Shown: positions 45,327-54,163 of the stretch, piece by piece | Position numbering within the stretch: position 1 is the first letter of the stretch | How the letters are laid out: every line of letters begins with the position of its first letter | Source of the DNA: Burkholderia sp. WSM2232 | Lineage (GTDB): Bacteria > Pseudomonadota > Gammaproteobacteria > Burkholderiales > Burkholderiaceae | NCBI RefSeq assembly: GCF_000472545.1 | Contig: NZ_AWZV01000017.1 | Location: 62,001-126,000, forward strand | Direction of reading: 5' to 3' | DNA length: 64,000 nucleotides | Translations under genes and position numbers: made by a program | The notes under the pieces: generated by a model | Told to the model about the DNA's origin: nothing | Seen by the model: the letters and a program-made list of their open reading frames with translations, nothing else | The model's database searches: none

Positions 45327-45650
45327 TCACGCCAGGAGGCGCAACAGTGTGAACACGACCATCCCGACAATGATGGTGCCTAGCATGGTGCGGCGCCACA
45401 AAAACCACGCGAGGCCCGCGAGCGTTGCATAGAACTCGTGATTCGACGGCGCGAACGAGAGACCCTCGGGCGTACCCAGCACGTCCGGCAAGACCACCGC
45501 GGCAAGCGCCGCAGCGGGCGCATAGCGCAGCATGCGCTGCACGCGGCCCGGCAAAACCGTGCGCTCGCCGCCGATTAGAAACATCGCGCGCGTCACGGCG
45601 GTGACGAAGGTCATGCCGAGAATGGCAAGCCAGACTTCCACAGAGGTCAT
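45327..45650 (-). CDS. azlD: AzlD-family branched-chain amino acid exporter subunit
   Basis: This 107-residue inner-membrane protein has three or four membrane helices and the AzlD pattern (LAILGMTFVTAVTRAMFLIG, then MLRYAPAAALAAVVLPDVL). It works with AzlC to export branched-chain amino acids or analogues such as azaleucine. Its start overlaps the azlC stop by four bases, so the subunits are translationally coupled. It ends the two-gene unit, 270 bp from the pgk start. Confidence 0.9.
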   Translation of the reverse strand: MTSVEVWLAILGMTFVTAVTRAMFLIGGERTVLPGRVQRMLRYAPAAALAAVVLPDVLGTPEGLSFAPSNHEFYATLAGLAWFLWRRTMLGTIIVGMVVFTLLRLLA

Positions 45651-46393
45651 TGCGGATCTCCCGCGCGACTGCGCAGGCGGCGCAAGTCGGCACGCTCGGC
45701 CATCAGGTCCGCGGCGCTGCCCGCGAGAATCGCGGCGATCACCGCGAGCGGCAGCCCGAGCCGGTACGGCAGGTCGAACGCGAGCAGCGCCACGATTCCC
45801 GCGATGCACACCGCCACTAGCGTGGAGCGCGTGGCGATAGCCGCCACCATGATCGGCAGAAGCGCGAGCGTGCCGGCGAGCCCGAGCCCCCAGTTGTCCG
45901 GAATCAGGCTGGCGAGCAGGATGCCCGCAATGGACGCCACCTGCCACGACAGCCAGCTGCACACCGCCATGCCCCAGAAGTACGCCTCCTTGCCCGGCAC
46001 GTAACCAGTCGCGAAATTCTTCTTCACGAACAGCAGATAGATCACGTCGCCGTTGAAGTAGCCGAGCGCAACCCGCCGCCACATCGACAGATACGAAAAA
46101 TGCGGAGCGAGGCCCACGCTGAAGATCACGAAGCGCAAATTGACCATGGTGGCCGTGAGAAGCACCGTCCAGACCGGCAGCTTGGCGGCGAGCAACGGCA
46201 GTACCGCCAGTTGCGACGAGCCGGCGTAGCACAGCAGCGACATCGCGAGCGCCTGCGGCAGCGTGAGCACCGACTTGCTCATCGCCACGCCGGTGACGAG
46301 GCCCCACGAGCAGATCGCCATGAGAGTAGGCGAATAGTCGCGGGCGCCCTCACGGAAGGCACGGCGATCGATATCTGACAGGCGAGCGAGCAT
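45647..46393 (-). CDS. azlC: AzlC-family branched-chain amino acid exporter subunit
   Basis: This 248-residue inner-membrane protein with about eight helices is of the AzlC/YgaZ type (LLCYAGSSQLAVLPLLAAKL, then TATMVNLRFVIFSVGLAPHF). With AzlD it exports branched-chain amino acids. I chose the ATG at 46393 (MLARLSDIDRRAF); the open frame continues upstream, but that part does not resemble the family. The gene is divergent from ilvE, which acts on the same amino acids, across a 283-bp gap. Confidence 0.9.
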   Translation of the reverse strand: MLARLSDIDRRAFREGARDYSPTLMAICSWGLVTGVAMSKSVLTLPQALAMSLLCYAGSSQLAVLPLLAAKLPVWTVLLTATMVNLRFVIFSVGLAPHFSYLSMWRRVALGYFNGDVIYLLFVKKNFATGYVPGKEAYFWGMAVCSWLSWQVASIAGILLASLIPDNWGLGLAGTLALLPIMVAAIATRSTLVAVCIAGIVALLAFDLPYRLGLPLAVIAAILAGSAADLMAERADLRRLRSRAGDPQ

Positions 46394-46676
46394 GAGGCGG
46401 AAAGCGCGGGCGCCGAGGGCCGCGGTGGGAAAATGGGGAAAATCGGCGCCAGCTCGTCGAGCACGCGCTGGCGCATCCGGATACGAATTATGCGTGCGCC
46501 GAATTATAGCGCCCGACATGCGTCCCGATGCCCGTTTCGTGTGCAAATGACGCTAAAATAACGCTCTTCGCTGCACCCCCTCGGAAATTTCCAACGCATC
46601 GGCTTTCCGCGCGCCCGGCGCCTCGCGCGTCCACGGGCTTGGGGTCTCAACCAACACGCACCTGCTGGAGAACCGT

Positions 46677-47600
46677 ATGTCAATGGCCGACCGCGACGGC
46701 AAGATCTGGATGGATGGCAAGCTGATCGACTGGCGCGATGCCAAGATCCATGTGCTGACCCACACGCTGCATTACGGCATGGGCGTTTTCGAAGGCGTGC
46801 GCGCCTACAAGACGGCCGACGGCGGCACCGCGATTTTCCGCTTGCAGGAACACACCAAGCGCCTTCTGAACTCGGCCAAGATTTTCCAGATGGACGTGCC
46901 GTTCGACCACGAAACGCTCGCCGCCGCGCAGCGCGAAGTGGTCCGCGAGAACAAGCTCGAGTCGTGCTATCTGCGCCCGATCATCTGGGTCGGCTCCGAA
47001 AAGCTCGGCGTGTCGGCCAAGGGCAACACCATCCATGTGGCGATTGCCGCGTGGCCGTGGGGCGCTTACCTCGGTGAAGACGGCATCGCCAAGGGCATTC
47101 GCGTGAAGACGTCGTCGTTCACCCGGCATCATGTGAACGTGTCCATGGTCCGCGCCAAGGCGTCGGGCTGGTACGTGAACTCGATTCTTGCGAACCAGGA
47201 AGCTATCGCCGACGGCTACGACGAAGCGCTGCTGCTCGACGTGGACGGCTACGTGTCAGAAGGCTCGGGCGAAAACTTCTTCCTCGTGAACAACGGCAAG
47301 CTGTACACGCCCGACCTGTCGTCGTGCCTCGACGGCATCACGCGCGACACGGTCATCACGCTCGCACGCGACATGGGCATCCCCGTGATCGAAAAGCGCA
47401 TCACGCGCGACGAGGTCTACACCTGCGACGAAGCGTTCTTCACCGGCACCGCCGCCGAAGTCACGCCGATCCGCGAGCTGGACAACCGCACGATCGGCTC
47501 CGGCGCCCGCGGTCCGATCACGGAGAAGCTGCAATCGGCGTTCTTCGACATCGTGAACGGCAAGAGCGAAAAGTACGCACACTGGCTGACCAGGATTTAA
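46677..47600 (+). CDS. ilvE: Branched-chain amino acid aminotransferase
   Basis: This 307-residue fold-type IV PLP enzyme performs the last step of Leu, Ile and Val synthesis. Motifs are LHYGMGVFEGVRAY, the PLP Lys in MVRAKASGWYVNS, the phosphate-binding GSGENFF and TAAEVTPIRELDNR. GGAG lies seven bases upstream of the ATG at 46677. An AT-rich TAAAAT near 46553 could be the minus-10 box. A small zinc-finger gene follows after 44 bp and is probably co-transcribed. Confidence 0.96.
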   Translation: MSMADRDGKIWMDGKLIDWRDAKIHVLTHTLHYGMGVFEGVRAYKTADGGTAIFRLQEHTKRLLNSAKIFQMDVPFDHETLAAAQREVVRENKLESCYLRPIIWVGSEKLGVSAKGNTIHVAIAAWPWGAYLGEDGIAKGIRVKTSSFTRHHVNVSMVRAKASGWYVNSILANQEAIADGYDEALLLDVDGYVSEGSGENFFLVNNGKLYTPDLSSCLDGITRDTVITLARDMGIPVIEKRITRDEVYTCDEAFFTGTAAEVTPIRELDNRTIGSGARGPITEKLQSAFFDIVNGKSEKYAHWLTRI

Positions 47601-47644
47601 CGCGCATTGCGCCGCACGCACCCTGCATACAACGAGAAAGTCTC

Positions 47645-47839
47645 ATGAGCGATATCAAGGAAATGCCGCTGGTCGAACTGACGGCAAAGGACCTCCCGGC
47701 GTACTGCCCGAACCCCGCCATGCCGCGCTGGAGTTCGCATCCGCGCGTCTTTATCGACGTTTCGCACGGCGAAGCACGCTGCCCCTACTGCAGCACGCGT
47801 TACAAGCTGCGCGACGGCGAAGTGATCAAAGGTCACTGA
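47645..47839 (+). CDS. Small CHCC-type zinc-finger protein
   Basis: This 64-residue protein has a CxHxxCxxC-like set of ligands: Cys in AYCPNPAM, His in SHPRVFIDVSHGEA, and the pair CPYC followed by STRYKLRDGE. This pattern is that of the zf-CHCC family, related to the NDUFS6 subunit of complex I. The bacterial role is not established. It lies 44 bp downstream of ilvE and about 195 bp upstream of waaF, an arrangement I recall from other Burkholderiales. Confidence 0.9.
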   Translation: MSDIKEMPLVELTAKDLPAYCPNPAMPRWSSHPRVFIDVSHGEARCPYCSTRYKLRDGEVIKGH

Positions 47840-48034
47840 ACCTCGCGCACTGAACGCGAGAGCCGTTCGCCGGCAGCGCAGGCTGTCGCGCCGATTGCTG
47901 CCTCGCCCGTCGTCAGGGGCTTTCGCCGGCGTTCGTAGCGGCGAGTTGCCCCTTTTCCCTTTATTTTTATTTATCCGAGGCACCCCGCGCATGACGCGCG
48001 AGGCGCTTCGTTTCGACACCGGACAATCACTCTG

Positions 48035-49060
48035 ATGCGTCGCGCGTTGGTTATCGCACCGAACTGGATCGGTGACGCATTGATGGCGCAGCCGCTTTTT
48101 GCGCGCCTCGTGAAACTGCATCCCCGCGTCGCGATCGACGCGGTCGCGCCCTCCTGGGTCGCCCCCGTGCTCGAGCGCATGCCGGAGATCCGCGACGTCT
48201 ACGCCACCGACCTCGCGCACGGCAAGCTGCAGATGCTGCGCCGCTGGCAACTTGCGAGCGACTTGCGCGACGTAGGCTACGACGCAGCCTACGTGCTGCC
48301 GAACTCGCTGAAATCGGCGCTGATTCCGTGGATGGCCGGCATTCGCCTGCGCATCGGCTATACCGGCGAAAGCCGCTACGGCCTCCTGAACGTGCGCCAC
48401 GCGAATCCTCGCAAGGACGAGCGAGCGCCGATGGTGGGCCATTACGCCGCCCTCGCCTACGCCCCCGGCGCGAAGATTCCCGACGACCTGCCGATGCCGC
48501 GGCTCGACGCCGACCTGAACGAGGCGTCGCGCGTGTCGGCGCGTTTTAACCTCGACACGCGCGTGCCGTTGCTGGTGTTCTGCCCCGGCGCCGAATACGG
48601 CCCGGCCAAGCGCTGGCCGCCGGAGCATTTCGCCGCGCTCGCGCAAATGGTCGGCCAGTCGTTCCCGTACACGCAGATAGTCGCGCTCGGCTCGCCGAAA
48701 GACGCGCCGCTTGCGCAGGCCATCGCCGAGAAAGCGCCGAACGTGCGCAACCTGTGCGGACAGACTGCGCTTGGCGAAGCGTGCGCGCTCATCTCGCGGG
48801 CCAATGCGGTCGTTACGAACGATTCGGGGCTCATGCACGTCGCCGCCGCGCTGCGCCGGCCACTCGTCGCCGTCTACGGTTCCACGGATCCGCGCCACAC
48901 GCCGCCCCTGTCGGAGCTTGCGAAGGTACAATGGCTTCATCTCGAATGCAGCCCCTGTTTTCAGCGCGAGTGTCCGCTCGGTCATCTGAACTGCCTCAAG
49001 CAGTTGAGCGCCGAGCAGGTTTTCGGCGATTTACGCGGCATGTTGCTCGCGCAACGCTGA
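48035..49060 (+). CDS. waaF: Lipopolysaccharide heptosyltransferase II
   Basis: This 341-residue GT9-family enzyme adds the second L-glycero-D-manno-heptose to the LPS inner core. The N-terminus (ALVIAPNWIGDALMAQPLF) and the C-terminal nucleotide-sugar site are typical: VFCPGAEYGPAKRWP, LCGQTALGEACALI, TNDSGLMHVAAAL and VYGSTDPRHTPP. The ATG at 48035 lacks a strong ribosome-binding site. It acts at the inner leaflet of the inner membrane. Confidence 0.95.
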   Translation: MRRALVIAPNWIGDALMAQPLFARLVKLHPRVAIDAVAPSWVAPVLERMPEIRDVYATDLAHGKLQMLRRWQLASDLRDVGYDAAYVLPNSLKSALIPWMAGIRLRIGYTGESRYGLLNVRHANPRKDERAPMVGHYAALAYAPGAKIPDDLPMPRLDADLNEASRVSARFNLDTRVPLLVFCPGAEYGPAKRWPPEHFAALAQMVGQSFPYTQIVALGSPKDAPLAQAIAEKAPNVRNLCGQTALGEACALISRANAVVTNDSGLMHVAAALRRPLVAVYGSTDPRHTPPLSELAKVQWLHLECSPCFQRECPLGHLNCLKQLSAEQVFGDLRGMLLAQR

Positions 49061-49228
49061 GCCGCCCGACACTCGCACGCAACACCGCACGCCCCTGAGC
49101 GCGTCGCGTCATGTTCGCGCCTTGCGGCGCGGGCATTCTGGCGCTCGGGTGCAATTGTCCGGTGCTCCGGACTGCCCCGCTCACCGCTGCCTTGCAACCG
49201 CGCGCCGCGCACAAGAGACTGACGAGCC

Positions 49229-49675
49229 ATGCCACGTTTTGCCCACATCTTCGAAGCCGCCGCCGATACCCTCAACGCCTATTACCAGGCCGTCGCCGAG
49301 GTCAATATCGACAGCCTGATGGGCCTGTGGATCGACGAAGAGTTCGTGAGCTGCATCTGCGCCGACGGCTCGCACCTGCACGGCCTCGACAGCATCCGCG
49401 CGGGCTTGCAGGTGCAGTTCGAAGCGGCGCCGGTCTCTATCGAACCGCTCGATATTCGCGTCTACGACAGTCTCGGCACCGTCGTCTACGCAATCGCGGA
49501 AGCGCATCGGCCTGTCGACCCGAAAGCCGCGCCCGCCATGGTGTTCACCACGTATGTGATGGTCCACGAGCGCGGCGAATGGCGCATCGCGCACATCCAC
49601 GCGAGCCCCATGCCCAATGAAGCCGCCAGCCAGTTTGCGACCAAGATGCGGCATGGCCAGGGGTCGCTCCACTGA
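49229..49675 (+). CDS. NTF2-like/SnoaL-type ketosteroid-isomerase-fold protein
   Basis: This 148-residue protein has the NTF2-like alpha+beta pattern: an initial helix (FEAAADTLNAYYQAVAE), a conserved tryptophan region (MGLWIDEEFVSCI), and later antiparallel strands with TTYVMVHERGEWRIAHIHAS, matching SnoaL_3-type domains. Such proteins act as small isomerases, hydrolases or dimerisation modules. The start ATG is at 49229. It lies between waaF and a YheT-like hydrolase on the same strand. A specific reaction cannot be assigned. Confidence 0.82.
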   Translation: MPRFAHIFEAAADTLNAYYQAVAEVNIDSLMGLWIDEEFVSCICADGSHLHGLDSIRAGLQVQFEAAPVSIEPLDIRVYDSLGTVVYAIAEAHRPVDPKAAPAMVFTTYVMVHERGEWRIAHIHASPMPNEAASQFATKMRHGQGSLH

Positions 49676-49726
49676 CGCGCGGCGGGCCGCCAACGCTTTC
49701 GCGCTGAATTTCGCTTTCGAACCGGC

Positions 49727-50875
49727 ATGAGCACGCCCCGCAGCAACTCAGGTTGCCCAACGACACCCGAGCACGCCGCCACTTCGGGCGCAGGCGGTGT
49801 CGAGGCCGCTATCCAGTCCACCATCGACGCCACCATCAACGCGGGCCTCTCAGCCGCCAAAGACCTGCTCTACCGCGCGCCGCTGTGGTTGCCGAACAGG
49901 CATGTGCAGACCATCGTGCCGTCGCTGTTCGCCCGCCGTCCGGCCGTGTCGTTTCGCCGTGAGCGCTGGGATACACCCGACGGAGACTTCATCGACGTCG
50001 ACTGGGTCCGGCACGACAATCCGCCGGCCTCGGCCGTGACAGGCGACGCCGGGCGCCAGCTTCCCGCCGCCGACGCGCCGTTGCTCGTTCTGTTTCACGG
50101 TCTGGAAGGCAGCTCCGCCTCGCATTACGCATCCGCGCTGATGGCCGCCGCGCGCGACTATGGCTGGCACGGCGTCGTGCCGCACTTTCGCAGTTGCAGC
50201 GGCGAGCTCAATCGCCTGCCGCGCTTCTATCATCTCGCGGACAGCAACGAAGTGGATTGGATCCTGCGGCGCCTGCGCGCGGTGCATCGCGGGCCATTGG
50301 TAGCCGCGGGCGTGTCGCTCGGGGGCAACGTGCTGTTGCGCTGGCTCGGCGAGCGGCGCGAGGACGCCGCGACGGTGGTTGCCGGCGCCGCCGTGATCTC
50401 CGCGCCCATCGATGTGCACGCCGGCGGCCACGCGTTGTCGCAAGGCCTCGGCATGATTTACACGCGCAATTTCCTGAAGACGCTCAAGCACAAGGCCGGG
50501 CAGAAGCTGGCGCAATTCCCGGGCCTCTTTGACCGCGATGCAATGCTCGCGAGCCGTACCATGTACGAGTTCGACAACGTGGTCACAGCGCCGCTGCACG
50601 GCTTTCGCGACACCGACGAGTACTGGAGCGTGGCCACCACGCGCCCCTTGCTGCCGCACATCGAGGTGCCCACGCTGGTGCTGAATGCGCGCAACGATCC
50701 CTTCCTGCCGGCAAGGGCGTTGCCGTCACGGCATCAGGTGTCGGCGGCGGTGGAACTCGATCAGCCGAGGCACGGCGGGCACGCCGGCTTCATGACCGGA
50801 CCGTTTCCCGGCCGGATCGACTGGCTGTCGCGGCGCGTGTTGAGCTTTCTGGAGCAACACGTCGATCATGGATGA
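49727..50875 (+). CDS. YheT-type alpha/beta hydrolase
   Basis: This 382-residue esterase-like protein has the oxyanion-hole region LLVLFHGLEGSSASHY, nucleophile elbow AAGVSLGGNVLLRW, the acid in LNARNDPFLP and His in HGGHAGF. PNRHVQTIVPSLF near residue 55 is typical of the UPF0017/YheT family, some members of which act on medium-chain esters. The first 45 residues (Ser/Ala/Thr-rich) are longer than usual, so a later start is possible. Its end overlaps the next gene by eight bases. Confidence 0.88.
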   Translation: MSTPRSNSGCPTTPEHAATSGAGGVEAAIQSTIDATINAGLSAAKDLLYRAPLWLPNRHVQTIVPSLFARRPAVSFRRERWDTPDGDFIDVDWVRHDNPPASAVTGDAGRQLPAADAPLLVLFHGLEGSSASHYASALMAAARDYGWHGVVPHFRSCSGELNRLPRFYHLADSNEVDWILRRLRAVHRGPLVAAGVSLGGNVLLRWLGERREDAATVVAGAAVISAPIDVHAGGHALSQGLGMIYTRNFLKTLKHKAGQKLAQFPGLFDRDAMLASRTMYEFDNVVTAPLHGFRDTDEYWSVATTRPLLPHIEVPTLVLNARNDPFLPARALPSRHQVSAAVELDQPRHGGHAGFMTGPFPGRIDWLSRRVLSFLEQHVDHG

Positions 50876-51476
50876 CATCGTCAAGCAGGCCTTGGCCAAA
50901 TGGCCAAACGTTCCCAGTTGCACCGGCTGGCTGATGCTCGACCGGCGCGGCCAGTGGCGCATGCGCGACGAAGCCGCGCAGGCGAGCGGCTCGCCGGGCG
51001 TGCCGATCCGCCACGAGGCGCTGCTCGGCTTCATCAACCGCAACTACGAGTGTGACGAGGGCGGGCAATGGTTCTTCCAGAACGGCCCGCAGCGGGTGTA
51101 TGTGGAACTGGGCTACACGCCGTGGGTGGTGCGTTTGTCGGTCGAGGCGAGCGGCGCGCTCGCGTTGACAGATCAGGCGGGCAACCGTTTCGAACCCTCG
51201 GCCGTTTATGCCGACGACGAGGGCAACATTCTGTTCGCCGGCGCCTCGGGTCCCGCCGGCGCTTCGGAAGCGTCGGATCTAAGCGCGCCACCGCGAATCG
51301 CCGTGTTGCACGATCACGACCTGAACGTATTCGCCGATCACACGACGCTCGCCGACGATTCCGCGAGCGGCGAGCTTCACTGGAATGGCGGCGCGACCTT
51401 GCCGCTTCAGCCTATACGGCGCGAAGCAGTCGCGGCGCGCTTCGGTTTTGTCGGGAGCCCGGCGGCTAACGTGTGA
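50868..51476 (+). CDS. Conserved protein of unknown function
   Basis: This 202-residue soluble protein starts MDDIVKQALAKWPNVPSCTG and has a Trp/Arg-rich centre (GWLMLDRRGQWRMRDE, then GGQWFFQNGPQRVYVELGYT) followed by beta-strand-like segments. I see no signal peptide, membrane segment or catalytic motif. It resembles a family of domain-of-unknown-function proteins common in Burkholderiales, whose exact name I cannot fix from sequence. It overlaps the upstream hydrolase gene by eight bases, implying coupled translation. Confidence 0.78.
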   Translation: MDDIVKQALAKWPNVPSCTGWLMLDRRGQWRMRDEAAQASGSPGVPIRHEALLGFINRNYECDEGGQWFFQNGPQRVYVELGYTPWVVRLSVEASGALALTDQAGNRFEPSAVYADDEGNILFAGASGPAGASEASDLSAPPRIAVLHDHDLNVFADHTTLADDSASGELHWNGGATLPLQPIRREAVAARFGFVGSPAANV

Positions 51477-51597
51477 GGCGCGAGTCCCGCGGGAAAGCAG
51501 CTTCTCCGCGAAAACGCTTGCGGCAGTGGGTTAATCGCTGCTCGCGCAGCAATGCTGGTGTCGCCGCCCAGCGCCGCAGTGCTGAGGCGGTTCGCGG

Positions 51598-53352
51598 CTA
51601 GCTCTTTTCATCGAGCCGCTCTTCCTTGTAGCGGTTTTCCATTTCGTGCAGCCTCGCGTCGACGGTGGCAAGGTCGTAATAGCCGATCGTCTTCATGTCG
51701 CGCGCGTCCTTCAATTGACGGATCGCCGAGGGCCACGCACCTTCGAGCGCGAACTTTTCGGCGAGCGCTCGATGACGCGTGAGCGCATCGCCCGAACCGG
51801 CGCTCGCCTGCGCGAGGTACAGCCACCATGCGGGCTGATCGGGCTGCGCCCGCGTCTCTTTTTGGGCCAACGCCTGCGCCTCGGCAAAACGCTTCAGGCT
51901 CAGCAAGGTGCGAATATGCATGTCGATGGCGGCGTTCGATTGCGGCCAGCGTGTCTGCGCGAACTCGGCAAGACGCAGGGCGTCCTGGTCGCGCCCGGCA
52001 CGGCGTGCGATGTCGGCGGCGAGCACGTCGAGACTTGGCGAGCTGCGCGCGGCGTCACCTTCCGCCTGCGCACCGGCCGAAAACGCGGCACGCGACGCAG
52101 CAAGCGACTGAGCCGCGTCGTCGTAGCGTTCGAGCAGCATCTGGCCATATGCGATGCCGTACCAGTTCGCAGCCACATTCGGCGCCGTGCGGTCCTCAAT
52201 CTCCGAGCGCAGCCGCGAGATCTCGTCGGCGTACTCGCTGCGCGAGCGGTCCTGCAACAGGCGAGCCCGCGCGCGCACGAAGCCATATTCACTCGCCTGA
52301 TGCGGTTGCCGGTAAGGCGCGCGCCGCGCGCGGTCTTCCATGTCGGCAATCCGCTCGCCGGTCAGCGGGTGCGTGCGCGCATAGGCCGGAATGCCGGTGT
52401 CGCTCATCGACGCCCGGTCAAGGCGGCCGAAGAACGTGGTCATCGCGTACGGGTCGTAGCCCGCGCCCGCAAGCAGCAAAAAGCCGACGCGGTCCGCCTC
52501 GTGTTCGGCCGAACGCGAAAAGCGCAGCTGGTTGTCTACCGCATAGGCCTGGCCACCTATCGCAATCGCACTGCCCAGGTCGCCGCTATGCGCGAGCACG
52601 CCCGCGAGCACGCCGAACAGCATGCCGGCGAGGGCCGCATAGCCGCTGCGCTCGCCGGTCGTGATCATCCGCGAGATGTGGCGTTGCAGGACGTGGCCCA
52701 TCTCGTGGCCGAGCACGGACGCGAGTTCGGATTCGGTTTGCGTGGTGACGATCAGCCCCGTGTTGACGCCGATGAAACCGCCGGGCAGCGAAAACGCGTT
52801 GATCTGCGGGTCGCGCACCGCAAAGAGGTCGAAGTCGGGCCGGTACCCGCCGATATAGAGCGCGTTGGCCGCTGCCGCGAGTTTCCCCGCGACCGAGTTC
52901 AGATAGTCGCGCACTAGCCAGTCGTCGAGATAGTCGGGGTCGCGGCGCAATTCGCGCATCACGCGTTCGCCGAGTTTGCGCTCTGCTTGCGGCGTCAGCG
53001 TCCCGGCGCCGCCGCTGCCGAGGTCGGGCAATTGTTGCGCGGTAATCGGCGCTCGCCAGCCGCCGTTGCCACCGCTGTTGTCAATGCCGTTGCCACTGCT
53101 GGCGCCACGGTTCAACGCAAAGTTGCCGGAAAAGCGGCTTTGCGCGCCGCCGTACACGCCGAACACGCCTTGGGCGATGTCGGGTGGCACCAGCGGATCC
53201 GCATACGACTCCACCGGCCCGCTGACGAGCGGCGGCTCCGCGGACTGCGCGGCAGGCGCGGCACCGGAGGCGGCGCGAGCCTGCGCCGACGCAGCAGGCG
53301 GCACCGCAAGCGCGATACACAGCAACGCAGCAGGAAACCGTTTCGGACGCAT
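51598..53352 (-). CDS. Periplasmic M48-family metalloprotease with TPR tail (BepA/YfgC-like)
   Basis: This 584-residue exported zinc protease has a signal peptide (cleavage near residue 23, ASAQ), a Gly/Asn/Ala-rich linker, and a peptidase M48 domain. HEMGH (residues 216-220) binds zinc and the third ligand is the Glu of RSAEHEADRVGF. From about residue 400 the protein is helical with TPR-like repeats, as in BepA, which assists outer-membrane protein assembly and removes stalled LptD. The start at 53352 was chosen for the signal sequence. The divergent spacer to moaC is filled with tandem repeats. Confidence 0.92.
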   Translation of the reverse strand: MRPKRFPAALLCIALAVPPAASAQARAASGAAPAAQSAEPPLVSGPVESYADPLVPPDIAQGVFGVYGGAQSRFSGNFALNRGASSGNGIDNSGGNGGWRAPITAQQLPDLGSGGAGTLTPQAERKLGERVMRELRRDPDYLDDWLVRDYLNSVAGKLAAAANALYIGGYRPDFDLFAVRDPQINAFSLPGGFIGVNTGLIVTTQTESELASVLGHEMGHVLQRHISRMITTGERSGYAALAGMLFGVLAGVLAHSGDLGSAIAIGGQAYAVDNQLRFSRSAEHEADRVGFLLLAGAGYDPYAMTTFFGRLDRASMSDTGIPAYARTHPLTGERIADMEDRARRAPYRQPHQASEYGFVRARARLLQDRSRSEYADEISRLRSEIEDRTAPNVAANWYGIAYGQMLLERYDDAAQSLAASRAAFSAGAQAEGDAARSSPSLDVLAADIARRAGRDQDALRLAEFAQTRWPQSNAAIDMHIRTLLSLKRFAEAQALAQKETRAQPDQPAWWLYLAQASAGSGDALTRHRALAEKFALEGAWPSAIRQLKDARDMKTIGYYDLATVDARLHEMENRYKEERLDEKS

Positions 53353-53472
53353 TGCGAGTTCGTGTGACGGAATCGGATAGCGATGCCCGCCGCTCTCATC
53401 AACGCAATAAGATAGCGGACAAGGTGCAATTGTAATCAGTGAACGCGCGTGTGAGGCGTGCGCGGGTGCGCC

Positions 53473-53585
53473 GCGTAGCCGTGTAGCCGTGTAGCCGTGT
53501 AGCCGTGTAGCAGCGTAGCCACGTAGCCGCGTAGCCGTAGCCGTAGCCATAGCGATAGCCGCACCGCACCGCACCGCACCGCACT
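53473..53585. repeat. Three abutting tandem arrays (8-, 6- and 5-bp units) upstream of moaC
   Basis: Eight 8-mers of the type GTGTAGCC (53473-53536) are followed directly by four 6-mers of the type GTAGCC/ATAGCC (53537-53560), then five 5-mers GCACC/GCACT (53561-53585). The block ends 32 bp before the moaC start and lies in a divergent promoter region. Confidence 0.92.
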
Positions 53586-53617
53586 GCTATGATAGGCGCC
53601 CTCTGAAGGAGCCAACC

Positions 53618-54094
53618 ATGCCTGACCTCACTCATTTCGACGCTGCCGGCAAGGCGCACATGGTGGACGTCGGCGGCAAGCAGGAGACCAAACGCATTGC
53701 CATCGCGCGAGGTTCGATCCGCATGCTGCCGGAAACGTTCGTGCTGATTCGCGACGGCAACGCCAAAAAGGGCGACGTGATCGGCATCGCGCGCATTGCC
53801 GCGATTCAGGGCGCCAAGCGCACGGCCGATCTGATTCCGCTGTGTCATCCGCTCGCGCTGACACGCGTGAAGGTGGACTTCGAGCTGGACGACAAACTGC
53901 CCGCCGTGCACTGCACCGCGCAGGTCGAAACGCTAGGCAGAACCGGAGTCGAAATGGAAGCGCTCACCGCCGTGCAGGTAGGGCTGCTGACGGTGTACGA
54001 CATGTGCAAGGCGGTGGATCGGGGCATGACCATCACCGATGTGAAGGTGATGGAAAAGCATGGCGGGAAGTCGGGGGATTGGGTGGCGCAGTGA
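53618..54094 (+). CDS. moaC: Cyclic pyranopterin monophosphate synthase
   Basis: This 158-residue molybdenum-cofactor enzyme converts 3',8-cH2GTP to cPMP with MoaA. Conserved motifs are MVDVGGKQETKRIA, KGDVIGIARIAAIQGAKRT, DLIPLCHPL, and EMEALTAVQVGLLTVYDMCK with the catalytic Lys near the C-terminus (VMEKHGGKSGDW). AAGGAG precedes the ATG at 53618. The promoter region upstream is dense with short tandem repeats. No other moa gene is adjacent. Confidence 0.97.
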   Translation: MPDLTHFDAAGKAHMVDVGGKQETKRIAIARGSIRMLPETFVLIRDGNAKKGDVIGIARIAAIQGAKRTADLIPLCHPLALTRVKVDFELDDKLPAVHCTAQVETLGRTGVEMEALTAVQVGLLTVYDMCKAVDRGMTITDVKVMEKHGGKSGDWVAQ

Positions 54095-54163
54095 CCGCTG
54101 GCGGTCACACTCCTCGCGCTCACACTCTTTCAGGTGCCGGCTCGGTTCTACGAAAAGCGCGGC

